A stretch of 63,870 bases of DNA from contig URCA01000018.1 in assembly GCA_900546265.1 (NCBI GenBank), positions 1 through 63,870 of the forward strand. The letters run 5' to 3'. The notes under the pieces were generated by a model that was not told the origin of the DNA, did not search any database, and saw nothing but the letters and a program-made list of their open reading frames with translations. This DNA comes from an uncultured Oscillospiraceae bacterium (GTDB taxonomy: Bacteria; Bacillota; Clostridia; Oscillospirales; Acutalibacteraceae). This document shows, in pieces, positions 53,476-62,792 of the stretch (within the stretch, counting starts at the first letter, position 1; each line of letters begins with the position of its first letter). Both the position numbers and the translations under genes were made by a program.

Positions 53476-53504
53476 TTGACAACCTAGGTTGTCCATGGTA
53501 TAGT
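53476..53504 (+). promoter_or_regulatory. Promoter of tRNA-Tyr with overlapping palindrome
   Basis: TTGACA (53476-53481), 17-bp spacer, TATAGT (53499-53504). A perfect 16-bp palindrome GACAACCTAGGTTGTC lies at 53478-53493, over the -35 and the spacer. Confidence 0.8.
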
Positions 53505-53522
53505 ATCACTTGCGTTGGACAT

Positions 53523-53607
53523 GGGAGAGTTCCCGAGTGGCCAAAGGGGGCAGACTGTAAATCTGTTGTCACTGACTTCGATGGTTCGAATCCATCCTCT
53601 CCCACCA
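53523..53607 (+). tRNA. tRNA-Tyr (GTA)
   Basis: Class II cloverleaf with a long variable arm. Acceptor GGGAGAG/CTCTCCC, anticodon loop CTGTAAA giving GTA, and an encoded CCA at 53605-53607. Confidence 0.95.
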
Positions 53608-53652
53608 AAAAGACCTATCTTCCGTTAAGGAAAGATAGGTCTTTTCTTTTTC
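53607..53652 (+). terminator. Terminator after tRNA-Tyr
   Basis: Stem AAAAGACCTATCTT with its complement (one bulge) and TTTTCTTTTT. Confidence 0.85.
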
Positions 53653-53747
53653 AAGCGCTATGGATAACGGACTCATTGGTGGTGCGAAGGAGGACGCCTC
53701 TGCCATTACGGATACGGGAACTCTTTCGTTGATTCATAAAATGATGA

Positions 53748-53894
53748 CCATATATTGCAAAACTCAGACAGTACTTTGCCCGGCAGCATAAGCTGCTACA
53801 GGGGTTTGAAAAAAATCCGGATAAGCTGAAGGAAAACTCCGCTATTTTGAAGCAATGGATGGATGATTTGGATAAGATCCTTGACAAGATTTGA
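53748..53894 (+). pseudogene. C-terminal fragment of an unknown gene
   Basis: A 48-codon open frame ending at TGA 53892-53894, with no start codon. The text looks like real protein, being helical and charged (RQYFARQHKLL, KQWMDDLDKILDKI). Upstream frames contain stops. Its place behind a tRNA 3' end fits a remnant of an integrated element. Family unknown. Confidence 0.35.
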
Positions 53895-53965
53895 GTAAAC
53901 AAACCAACTTTTCCTTGCTATGTGGGGGAAGCCGGGTGTAAAATGGAGAAAAGGAGGGGACCATA

Positions 53966-54184
53966 ATGGATATCGTTACCGCGCTCATTCTTGGATTTTC
54001 TTTGCTGATCGGTATTTTTCTCACCATTTGGCTGATATCGTCCATCAACCAAATGAAGCAAAGCTTGCAGAATATCAACACGCTTTTGCTCCATATCGCC
54101 AACAAGCTGTATGATAACGATGAGGCGGCGGACGGTGCCGAGGAAACCGCTCCTCCTTCGCTCTCAAACGGACGCGGGCAATAA
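53966..54184 (+). CDS. Small membrane protein, 72 aa
   Basis: One N-terminal membrane helix (about 5-27) followed by a short coiled region (SINQMKQSLQNINTLLLHI, about 27-45) and a hydrophilic tail. The start has AGGAGGGG upstream, and a terminator follows, so it seems a real single-gene unit. Function unknown. Confidence 0.65.
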   Translation: MDIVTALILGFSLLIGIFLTIWLISSINQMKQSLQNINTLLLHIANKLYDNDEAADGAEETAPPSLSNGRGQ

Positions 54185-54190
54185 ACAGAC

Positions 54191-54230
54191 AACCGCAAAG
54201 CCCCCATCGTTTGATGGGGCTTTGCGGTTT
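54191..54230 (+). terminator. Terminator after the small membrane protein
   Basis: Stem AACCGCAAAGCCCC with its complement, loop CATCGTTTGATG region, weak T tail followed by a T7 run 15 bases later. Confidence 0.7.
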
Positions 54231-54297
54231 CCCCTTGCTTTTTTTCAGGAAGTAGGGTATACTATTATCGTCATATGTCGGAAACGGAGGCGTTTAT

Positions 54298-55083
54298 ATG
54301 GCAAGGCCCAGCCGTTGCAGAAGAATCTGTCTCGAGCCGGAATACGACAGATTTGCCCCCTGCGGCGTATCAGACGGTGAACAGATTGTCCTGACCGTGG
54401 ACGAATACGAAGCCGTCCGGCTGATTGACTTTGAAAAAAAGACCCATGAACAGTGCGCGCGGCAAATGGGAATTTCCAGAACCACCGTAACCGAAATGTA
54501 CGAAACGGCCCGGTTTAAAATTGCGGATTGCCTCGTCAACGGGAAGCAACTGCGCATCACGGGCGGGAACTACCGGCTGTGCGACGGGTCCGCGCGGCCC
54601 TGCTGCGGCAGGGACTGCCGAAAGGCCGGCATCGCACCCGACAGCCAGGCTGATTATGCAAAAGGAGCGAGTCACATGAAAATTGCAGTTACCTATGAAA
54701 ACGGGAACGTGTTCCAGCATTTTGGCCATACGGAACAGTTCAAGATCTACGACATTTCAAACAATGAAATTGCCGGCACGCAGATTGTGAGCGCCGCCGG
54801 AAGCGGCCACGGCGCGCTGGCGGGCTTCCTCGCCGAGCTGCGGGTGGATACCCTGATTTGCGGCGGCATCGGGGCCGGGGCGCAGAACGCGCTGACTCAA
54901 GCCGGCATCCGGTTCTACGGCGGGGTTTCAGGCGATGCAGATGAAGCGGTGAATGCGCTTTTGGCCGGCCGGCTGGCCTTTAACCCCCAAGTGCGCTGCG
55001 CTCATCATGATCATCACGGCGAGGGACACCACTGCGGGGAAAACAAGCATGGCTGCGCCGGCAGCGGCGGCTGTCGGTCGTAA
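54298..55083 (+). CDS. DUF134-NifX fusion protein
   Basis: 261 aa. Residues 1-105 form a DUF134 domain (RPSRCRRICLEPEYDRFAPCG; LTVDEYEAVRLIDFE; helix-turn-helix ARQMGISRTTVTEMYETAR), probably DNA-binding. Residues 127-225 form a NifX/NifB-type cofactor domain (KIAVTYENGNVFQHFGHTE; LICGGIGAGAQNALTQAGI). The tail is rich in His and Cys (HHDHHGEGHHCGENKHGC) and should bind metal. A second ATG at 54676 (residue 127) has AAAGGAG eight bases upstream, so the NifX part may also be made alone. No nif or hydrogenase genes are near. Confidence 0.88.
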   Translation: MARPSRCRRICLEPEYDRFAPCGVSDGEQIVLTVDEYEAVRLIDFEKKTHEQCARQMGISRTTVTEMYETARFKIADCLVNGKQLRITGGNYRLCDGSARPCCGRDCRKAGIAPDSQADYAKGASHMKIAVTYENGNVFQHFGHTEQFKIYDISNNEIAGTQIVSAAGSGHGALAGFLAELRVDTLICGGIGAGAQNALTQAGIRFYGGVSGDADEAVNALLAGRLAFNPQVRCAHHDHHGEGHHCGENKHGCAGSGGCRS

Positions 55084-55100
55084 AGATACGGCTGTGCGGT

Positions 55101-55137
55101 CAAAAAAAGAGACGGGATAACCCCGTCTCTTTTTTTG
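55101..55137. terminator. Bidirectional terminator
   Basis: Stem AAAAAAAGAGACGGG with its complement, loop of 4-5 bases, T runs on both strands. It serves the DUF134-NifX gene and the convergent MATE gene. Confidence 0.88.
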
Positions 55138-55156
55138 TGCCATCCTGCGCGGCAGA

Positions 55157-56560
55157 CTATTCCGTTTGGGAGCGGATTCCTTTATCTCGCTTCTCGTCCC
55201 CCGCCATCTGCGCCAGCACCTTTTTGAATTGAAAGGTGAAAAGAACGACGGTAAAGGACACCGCCAGAAAGTCCGCCACCGGCTCGGCCATGTAGATGGC
55301 CGTGGTCTTGTCGGCGCGCAGGATTTGCGGCAGAATATAAATCAGCGGGATCAGCAGGATAAACTTGCGCATCACCGCCACCAAAATAGACGCTTTCGCG
55401 TTGCCGAGGGAGGTAAAGGTCATCTGGCAGGCGATTTGGATGCCGAACAGCACCATGCAGGCCATATAAATGCGCAGCGCCGTCTTGGAAAACGCCAGCA
55501 GCGCGGGATCCGGGGTGAACATGGAGACGAAAACCTGCGGGAAGAGCATGACTGCGGCCCACAGCAAGGCGGAATAGCACAAGCTGGATTTCAGCAGGAG
55601 CTTGAAGGTCGCCTTCACCCGATCCGCGTTGCGCGCCCCGTAGTTGTAGCTGATGATGGGCTGCGCGCCTTGGCCGAGGCCTTGCAGCGGCAGCATGGCG
55701 AACTGCATCACGCTGGTCAGTATGGTCATGGCGCCCACCGCGATGTCGCCGCCGTACCTCAGCAAGGAGGAGTTGAAGCAGATGGAAATGACGCTTTCGC
55801 TGGCCTGCATAATGAAGGTGGATAGGCCGAGCGCCAGGCTTGGCAGGATAATTTTTGCCTCCAGCCGGAGATTTTTCAACCGGATTTTCAGCAAGGTTTT
55901 TCTGCCGAACAGGAAGGACAGCACCCAGATGCAGGACATAGCCTGGGAAAGGATGGTGGCCAGCGCCGCGCCTCGCACCCCCATGTGAAAGCCGAAAATA
56001 AAGATGGGGTCGAGAATGATATTGGCCACCGCGCCGATCAGGACGGACAGCATGCCCGTCTTGGCAAAGCCCTGGGCGGTGATAAAGGTGTTCATGCCAA
56101 GCGTCAGCTGGACGAAAATGGTGCCGATGGCGTAGATGTTCATATAGCTGACGCCGTACTCGATGGTGTTTTCGCTGGCGCCGAACGCCAGGAGGAAATC
56201 CCGGTTTCCTATCAGCAAAACGACGGTTAACAGCACGGATATGAGAATCTGCACCAGGAAGCAGTTGCCCAGCGTCTTTTCCGCCGATGGGTGATCCCCC
56301 TTGCCCATAAAAATGGAGGCCCGCGGCGCGCCGCCGAAGCCCACGAAGGCGGCGAAGGCGGTGACGATCATGATAAGCGGCATGCAGACGCCCACGCCGG
56401 TCAGCGCCATCGCGCCCACATCCGGAATGTGGCCGATATAAATGCGGTCCACGATGTTGTACAGCATGTTGATGATCTGCGCCGTTACGGTGGGCAGGGC
56501 CAGCTTGAGCAACAGCCTGCCGACCGGCTCTTTCCCCAGAAAATCCTTGTCTTGGTTCAT
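55157..56560 (-). CDS. MATE family efflux transporter
   Basis: 467 aa, 12 membrane segments (LPTVTAQIINMLYNIVDRIYIGHIP at the start; second half begins near ASESVISICFNSSLLRYGG). More like the MepA/DinF branch than the MATE at 26446. Its start overlaps the end of the marR-like gene by four bases, so the two are an operon, and the regulator probably controls it. Confidence 0.92.
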   Translation of the reverse strand: MNQDKDFLGKEPVGRLLLKLALPTVTAQIINMLYNIVDRIYIGHIPDVGAMALTGVGVCMPLIMIVTAFAAFVGFGGAPRASIFMGKGDHPSAEKTLGNCFLVQILISVLLTVVLLIGNRDFLLAFGASENTIEYGVSYMNIYAIGTIFVQLTLGMNTFITAQGFAKTGMLSVLIGAVANIILDPIFIFGFHMGVRGAALATILSQAMSCIWVLSFLFGRKTLLKIRLKNLRLEAKIILPSLALGLSTFIMQASESVISICFNSSLLRYGGDIAVGAMTILTSVMQFAMLPLQGLGQGAQPIISYNYGARNADRVKATFKLLLKSSLCYSALLWAAVMLFPQVFVSMFTPDPALLAFSKTALRIYMACMVLFGIQIACQMTFTSLGNAKASILVAVMRKFILLIPLIYILPQILRADKTTAIYMAEPVADFLAVSFTVVLFTFQFKKVLAQMAGDEKRDKGIRSQTE

Positions 56561-57006
56561 GGCGTGTCTCTCCTTGTCATGGCGTTTTGCGCGTTTTCCA
56601 TCATCCGCCGGTTCACCTTATCGAACAGGACCTTGTCCTCCTCGGTCAGCCCGGCGAAAATCGTCTCCTCATACTGCCTCCAGATGACCTCCATGGAGGC
56701 GACGATCGGCCCGGCGGTCGGCGTCAGAAACAGATGAATCCGCCGCCGATCCGCCGTATCCGGCTCCCGCCGCAGGAGAGCCTTCTGTATCAGGCTTTCC
56801 ACCGCTTGGGAGACGTTCCCCTTGGACAGCATACGCAGCTCCACGATGTCGGCGGCGGTGTTTTTGCCTGGGTTGTTGTGCAGAAAGCTGATGATGGTGG
56901 CCTCGATAAGCGTCAGCCGGTATTCCTCACAGATGGCTTTGAGCATGGTTTCGTGCAGCTTGACAATCCGTCGGATATTGGTCAGAAATTCCGTTGTTCG
57001 TTTTAT
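56557..57006 (-). CDS. MarR family regulator, apparent ATA start
   Basis: 149 aa if translation starts at ATA 57006 (codon followed by KRTTEFLTNIRRIV), which is placed about seven bases after GAGGGAGGGG. There is no in-frame ATG, GTG or TTG near. The winged-helix domain is intact (LTLIEATIISFLHNN; TAADIVELRMLSKGNVSQAVESL; RREPDTADRRRIHLFLT). It overlaps the MATE gene by four bases and should repress it. Autoregulation is likely through the dyad 57044-57057. Confidence 0.8.
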   Translation of the reverse strand: MKRTTEFLTNIRRIVKLHETMLKAICEEYRLTLIEATIISFLHNNPGKNTAADIVELRMLSKGNVSQAVESLIQKALLRREPDTADRRRIHLFLTPTAGPIVASMEVIWRQYEETIFAGLTEEDKVLFDKVNRRMMENAQNAMTRRDTP

Positions 57007-57043
57007 AAAAACCCCTCCCTCGGGAATGGTGCTGATTAAAACG

Positions 57044-57057
57044 GTTCTGCAAAGAAC
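57044..57057. promoter_or_regulatory. Candidate MarR operator
   Basis: Inverted repeat GTTCT-GCAA-AGAAC, one base after the -10 box of the marR promoter and so over its transcription start. Confidence 0.5.
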
Positions 57058-57058
57058 T

Positions 57059-57086
57059 ATTATAATCCGAATATTTATCTTGTCAA
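57059..57086 (-). promoter_or_regulatory. Promoter of the marR-MATE operon
   Basis: Minus-strand TTGACA (57081-57086), 16-bp spacer, TATAAT (57059-57064). Confidence 0.78.
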
Positions 57087-57179
57087 GGAGACAGATGGAG
57101 ATAAAAAAGCTGGGAAACTTCGCATATTTTGTGATATAATCGAACACAAGAGCGATTTAGCTGTATACAGGAGGAACAC

Positions 57180-59330
<2,151 letters not shown>

Positions 59331-59448
59331 CATGAAGCGAAGGGGCGGCGCATATGCATAAGGTGAGGCAGGGTGGGTTCGCTCCCCCCTCGCCTTAAAG
59401 CGACGATGCCGATGACGTTTTTCACCGCAGAAGAAGGGGGCGAGGTTC

Positions 59449-60123
59449 ATCAAACTCAAAGACCTATTTCCCGTTTGGGATCAGCTGACGCAGGCCCAGC
59501 AGCGCACGCTCGCGGGCAGCGCTGTGCAGCGCACGGCGCCTAAAGGCACGCTGCTGCATAACGGCTCGGCGGACTGCGTCGGCCTGTTCGTGGTGCTGGA
59601 CGGGGTGCTGCGGGTGTTCGCCCAGTCGGAGGGCGGCAAGGAAATCACCCTGTACCGCCTGCTCGAGCGGGATATCTGCCTGTTTTCCGCCGCCTGCATC
59701 CTCAGCAGCGTGCAGTTCGACATGCAGGTGCAGGCCGAAACCGACACCAATTTTCTGGTCATACCCGCCCCGGTGTACAAGACGCTGATGCAGGAATCCC
59801 TGCCGGTGGCGAACTTTACCAACCAGCTGATGGCCTCCCGGTTCACGGAGGTGATGTGGCTGCTCGATCAAATCCTTTCCAAAAGCTTTGACGCCCGTCT
59901 GGCCGCCTTCCTTCTGGAAGAGGCGGGGGTGCGGCAGTCGACGGAGCTGCCGCTGACCCACGAGCAGATTGCCGGGCATCTGGGCACTGCCCGGGAGGTG
60001 GTTTCCCGCATGCTCAAGTATTTCGAGAGCGAGGGGGCGGTGGAGCTGTTCCGGGGCGGCCTGCGGCTTACGGACGCCGGACGGCTGGAAAACTGGGCGC
60101 AGGGACGCAAGCAGCCAGTGTGA
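59449..60123 (+). CDS. Crp/Fnr family regulator, apparent ATC start
   Basis: 224 aa if read from ATC 59449 (KLKDLFPVWDQLT follows), which stands after AAGGGGGCGAGG. The first conventional codon is GTG 59524, but that start would remove the first helix of the cyclic-nucleotide-type domain. This domain spans about 10-125 (GTLLHNGSADCVGLFVVLDG; YRLLERDICLFSAACI). The winged helix lies at about 145-215 (THEQIAGHLGTAREVVSRMLKYFESEGAV). Two Cys (CLFSAAC) could sense redox state. It precedes a thioredoxin gene by 88 bp. Confidence 0.82.
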   Translation: MKLKDLFPVWDQLTQAQQRTLAGSAVQRTAPKGTLLHNGSADCVGLFVVLDGVLRVFAQSEGGKEITLYRLLERDICLFSAACILSSVQFDMQVQAETDTNFLVIPAPVYKTLMQESLPVANFTNQLMASRFTEVMWLLDQILSKSFDARLAAFLLEEAGVRQSTELPLTHEQIAGHLGTAREVVSRMLKYFESEGAVELFRGGLRLTDAGRLENWAQGRKQPV

Positions 60124-60211
60124 CAAGGTCACGGAACGATGACGCGGCGGGATGTATACTATGTTCGTAGGAAGAGACAAAGACCTGTGACTTAGAAAGG
60201 AGCTAGTATAT

Positions 60212-60523
60212 ATGGCAGTCATCACGTTAAAGGACTCCAATTTCGAGCAGGAGGTGCTGGCCTCCGAAACCCCCGTGCTGGTGGATTTCTGGGCGCCCTG
60301 GTGCACGCCCTGCCGGATGCTTTCCCCGACGGTGGACACCATTGCGCAGGAGCAGGCCGGCCGGATCAAGGTCGGTAAGGTCAACATCGACGAGCAGCCG
60401 GAGCTGGCCGAGCGCTTCCGGGTGATGAGCATTCCCACCCTGATGGTCTTCAAGGACGGGCGGCTGGTGGATTCCACCGTGGGCGTACAGCCCAAGCCCG
60501 CCATCCTGCGGATGCTGGAATGA
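60212..60523 (+). CDS. trxA: Thioredoxin with CTPC active site
   Basis: 103 aa, thioredoxin fold (VLVDFWAPWCTPC; cis-Pro in MSIPTLMVFKDG). The redox motif is Cys31-Thr-Pro-Cys34 rather than the usual CGPC. The start follows GAAAGGAG. The Crp/Fnr gene upstream may control it. A strong terminator follows. Confidence 0.93.
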   Translation: MAVITLKDSNFEQEVLASETPVLVDFWAPWCTPCRMLSPTVDTIAQEQAGRIKVGKVNIDEQPELAERFRVMSIPTLMVFKDGRLVDSTVGVQPKPAILRMLE

Positions 60524-60548
60524 TGGGTTCTCTGAGCAACATAGGCGT

Positions 60549-60591
60549 AAAAAAGCGGCGGGACTTCCTTCGGGGAGTCCCGCCGCTTTTT
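60549..60591 (+). terminator. Terminator after trxA
   Basis: Long stem AAAAAGCGGCGGGACT with its complement, TTCG-type loop and T run; A run on the other side makes it bidirectional. Confidence 0.9.
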
Positions 60592-60615
60592 CAGGTGGTT
60601 GGAAAAGACCACGGC

Positions 60616-61079
60616 CTATTTGGCATAGGTCAGCTCGTTGCAGGATAGCCGGAGGCGGATCGTAGCGGCGGCCGCCTGCCACACGTCCGCCGCTACGTAC
60701 AGCATGAACTGCCGCTCCGGCCCGGACGACCCCAGGTACACGGCGTCGGGATACGCCCGCCCTTCCTCGTCCAGCGCCGTGCTTTGCGGGCTGACGCAGT
60801 CGGAAAAGCTGCCATTCTCGTTTTTTTGATAGGGCAGTAAAATCGTCCCGCCGGAGGGGAGCCGATAGGACATGTTGAAGACGACGGATACCGGCTCCCC
60901 GTCTTTTTCGGCCGGCCGCACGCGTTCCAGATAGATGGAGGTGGTGTCCGTCCGGCAGACGACCACCTCATCTTCAGAAAAAGCGCCGCACCGCCACCAG
61001 CCCCCAAAGCGCCGACCGCCAAAATCAGCCAGCCGGCCGCCATACTCCTGTTCAAAAGGGAGAGGAATACCGTTTCCAT
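60616..61079 (-). pseudogene. BlaR-like remnant, frameshifted
   Basis: ATG 61079 overlaps the blaI stop (TGATG), as usual for blaI-blaR pairs. The first residues METVFLSLLNRSMAAGWLILAV match the first helix of BlaR1/MecR1 sensors. The frame then changes: from about position 60985 downward the coding-like text is in another frame (VVVCRTDTTSIYLERV to SCNELTYAK, stop at 60616). One extra G in the G5 run near 61015 would join both parts. The M56 peptidase (HExxH) and penicillin-binding domain are absent, so even the joined product is only about 154 aa. The second part is of unknown family. Confidence 0.55.
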
Positions 61080-61445
61080 CAGGCTTCCTCCTCATACTCC
61101 GCCACCAGACGGCGCAGCTGGGCGACCTCGTCCGGCGTGAGGGCCTTGCGGGCCGTGAACGCGGCCAGAAAGGCCGGCAGGGAGCCGTCGAAGGCTTCCT
61201 CCACAAATTTTTCACTCTGTAGAGCATAAAAATCCCGGCGGGAGATCCGCGACGTCACCGTGCCTTTGGTGTTTTGGAAAATCCCCTTATCGCACAGGCG
61301 CTTCAAGACCGTGAAGGAAGTGGTCTTTTTCCATTGCAGCTCCTCCGCGCTCCGTTTGGCCAGCTCGGCCGAGGAAAGCGGCTCGTTTTGCCAAATAATA
61401 TCGGCGAAGCGGGATTCGATCGGCCCCCATTTGCAAATCCGCCAT
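61079..61445 (-). pseudogene. blaI: BlaI/MecI family repressor with a frameshift in a G5 run
   Basis: ATG 61443-61445 lies eight bases after AGGGGG and opens with MADLQMG. The BlaI text (GPIESRFADIIWQ..., WKKTTSFTVLKRL, QSEKFVEEAFDGSLPAFL) is one frame off, and the switch point is the C5 run at 61424-61428 (G5 on the coding strand). With four G the gene would give a normal 121-aa repressor. It is either broken, phase-variable, or a base error. Downstream, 61306 offers a TTG start for a C-terminal piece only, without the DNA-binding half. Confidence 0.75.
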
Positions 61446-61470
61446 AAAACGCGCCCCCTTTTCGATATTC

Positions 61471-61506
61471 TACAGGATGTAGTATACTTATATTCTACAC
61501 GATGTA
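61471..61506. promoter_or_regulatory. Two BlaI-type operators upstream of blaI
   Basis: CTACAGGATGTAG (core 61471-61481) and CTACACGATGTAG (core 61496-61506), centres 25 bp apart. Both fit the TACAnnnTGTA pattern bound by BlaI/MecI dimers. A TATACT on the minus strand lies between them, so both would cover the blaI promoter. Confidence 0.78.
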
Positions 61507-61546
61507 GTATGGTTTGGCAAGGGGCGGTTTCGAAAAAGCGAAACGG

Positions 61547-62110
61547 TTACAGCCAGGTATACAGGCACAGACCGGCCACGCCGCTGCCCAGCATCACCCA
61601 GATGGGGTTGGGCTTCCATTTGCGCAGGACAAACAGCCCCGCGGCAAACAGGCCCACCGCCGCCAGATTGAGATCGGCGGGCTTCAGGGAGAAGCCGCCT
61701 TCCCCCCAGAAGGCCAGGATGACGATGGACAGGCCGGCCGACGCGATAAGGGCGACCACCGCCGGGCGCAGGCCGCTGAGCACCCCCTGGATGACGGCGA
61801 TATTTTTATATTTGGTATAGAAATAGGCCAAGGTCATCACGATAATCAGGGAGGGGAGGATGCAGCCCAGGGTGGACACCAGGGCACCGCCGACGCCGCC
61901 GATCCGAATGCCCACGAAGGTGGCGGAGTTGATAGCGATGGGGCCGGGGGTCATCTGGGAAATGGTGATGAGATCGGTGAACTCGGACAGGGTTAGCCAG
62001 TGGTGCAGATCCACCACCTGATTTTGGATCAGGGGCATGGCGGCGTAACCGCCGCCAATGCTGAACAGGCCGATTTGAAAAAAGCTCCAGAACAGCTGCA
62101 GGTAGAGCAT
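61547..62110 (-). CDS. chrA: Chromate transporter half-protein (second)
   Basis: 187 aa, six helices, ChrA half with FSIGGGYAAMPLIQ (about 16-29) and QMTPGPIAINSATFVG (about 52-67). The start ATG shares one base with the stop of the first half (TAATG), so the two are coupled and should form a heterodimer. The role may be chromate or another oxyanion; the substrate of short-chain pairs is often untested. Confidence 0.9.
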   Translation of the reverse strand: MLYLQLFWSFFQIGLFSIGGGYAAMPLIQNQVVDLHHWLTLSEFTDLITISQMTPGPIAINSATFVGIRIGGVGGALVSTLGCILPSLIIVMTLAYFYTKYKNIAVIQGVLSGLRPAVVALIASAGLSIVILAFWGEGGFSLKPADLNLAAVGLFAAGLFVLRKWKPNPIWVMLGSGVAGLCLYTWL

Positions 62111-62679
62111 TAGGCGTTCCTCCCCTTTCGATTGCGCAGGAAGAAGGCGGCCGCGCCCGTGACCCCGCAGACAAGGATGATGAGCAGGATATTGACCTGA
62201 AAGACATAGGTGGCGGCAAAGGCGCCCACCATAATGACGGCGGACACCCACTGTTTTTCCCGGAGCACTGTCCAGCCCATGGAAAGAACCACGTCGACGA
62301 TCACCGCCGCCACCCCGGCCTGCATCCCCTGGAGGACGGCGCTGACCACGAGATTGTCCCGAAAGGCCTGGTAAAACAGGGAGATGACCGACAGGATGAT
62401 CAGAGGAGGAAGGACGGTGCCCAGGATGGTCACCAGCGCCCCGACCACCCCGGCCACCCGGTAGCCCACCAGGATGGAGGCGTTGACCGCGATGGCCCCG
62501 GGAGAAGACTGGGCGATGGCGGTCAAATCCAGCATTTCCTCCTCCTCGATCCAGTGCAGATTGTCCACGAATTTTTTCTTCATCAGGGGAATGATGACGA
62601 AACCGCCGCCGAAGGTGAAGGCGCTCAGATAAAAGGTGGAGGAGAAGAGCTTCCAATAGGTGGCTGCGGGTGTTTTCAT
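62110..62679 (-). CDS. chrA: Chromate transporter half-protein (first)
   Basis: 189 aa, six helices, ChrA half with FTFGGGFVIIPLMKKKFV (about 21-38) and QSSPGAIAVNASILVG (about 57-72). Divergent from the LysR gene 113 bp away, a usual arrangement for chrA pairs. Confidence 0.9.
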   Translation of the reverse strand: MKTPAATYWKLFSSTFYLSAFTFGGGFVIIPLMKKKFVDNLHWIEEEEMLDLTAIAQSSPGAIAVNASILVGYRVAGVVGALVTILGTVLPPLIILSVISLFYQAFRDNLVVSAVLQGMQAGVAAVIVDVVLSMGWTVLREKQWVSAVIMVGAFAATYVFQVNILLIILVCGVTGAAAFFLRNRKGRNA

Positions 62680-62792
62680 AAAAGCCTCTCAATCCGGCGC
62701 GCAGGCGGCGCCATGTAAATTCTCGTCCCGTATACGGCCCTCTTGTTTTTGCCGGCGCGAACCGGTATGATAGAAGAAAAGGGGGGACGGCG

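Larger units (their letters stand above)
53605..53965 (+). other. Spacer downstream of tRNA-Tyr
   Basis: Holds the tRNA-Tyr terminator (53607-53652) and gene debris (53748-53894), then a short leader of the next gene. AT-richer than the flanks. Confidence 0.5.

Noticed and set aside
53651..53902. Minus-strand ORF of 83 codons behind tRNA-Tyr
   Set aside because: The plus-strand frame at the same place looks more like protein; the minus frame has Ser/Cys/Phe-rich shadow composition and no ribosome site.
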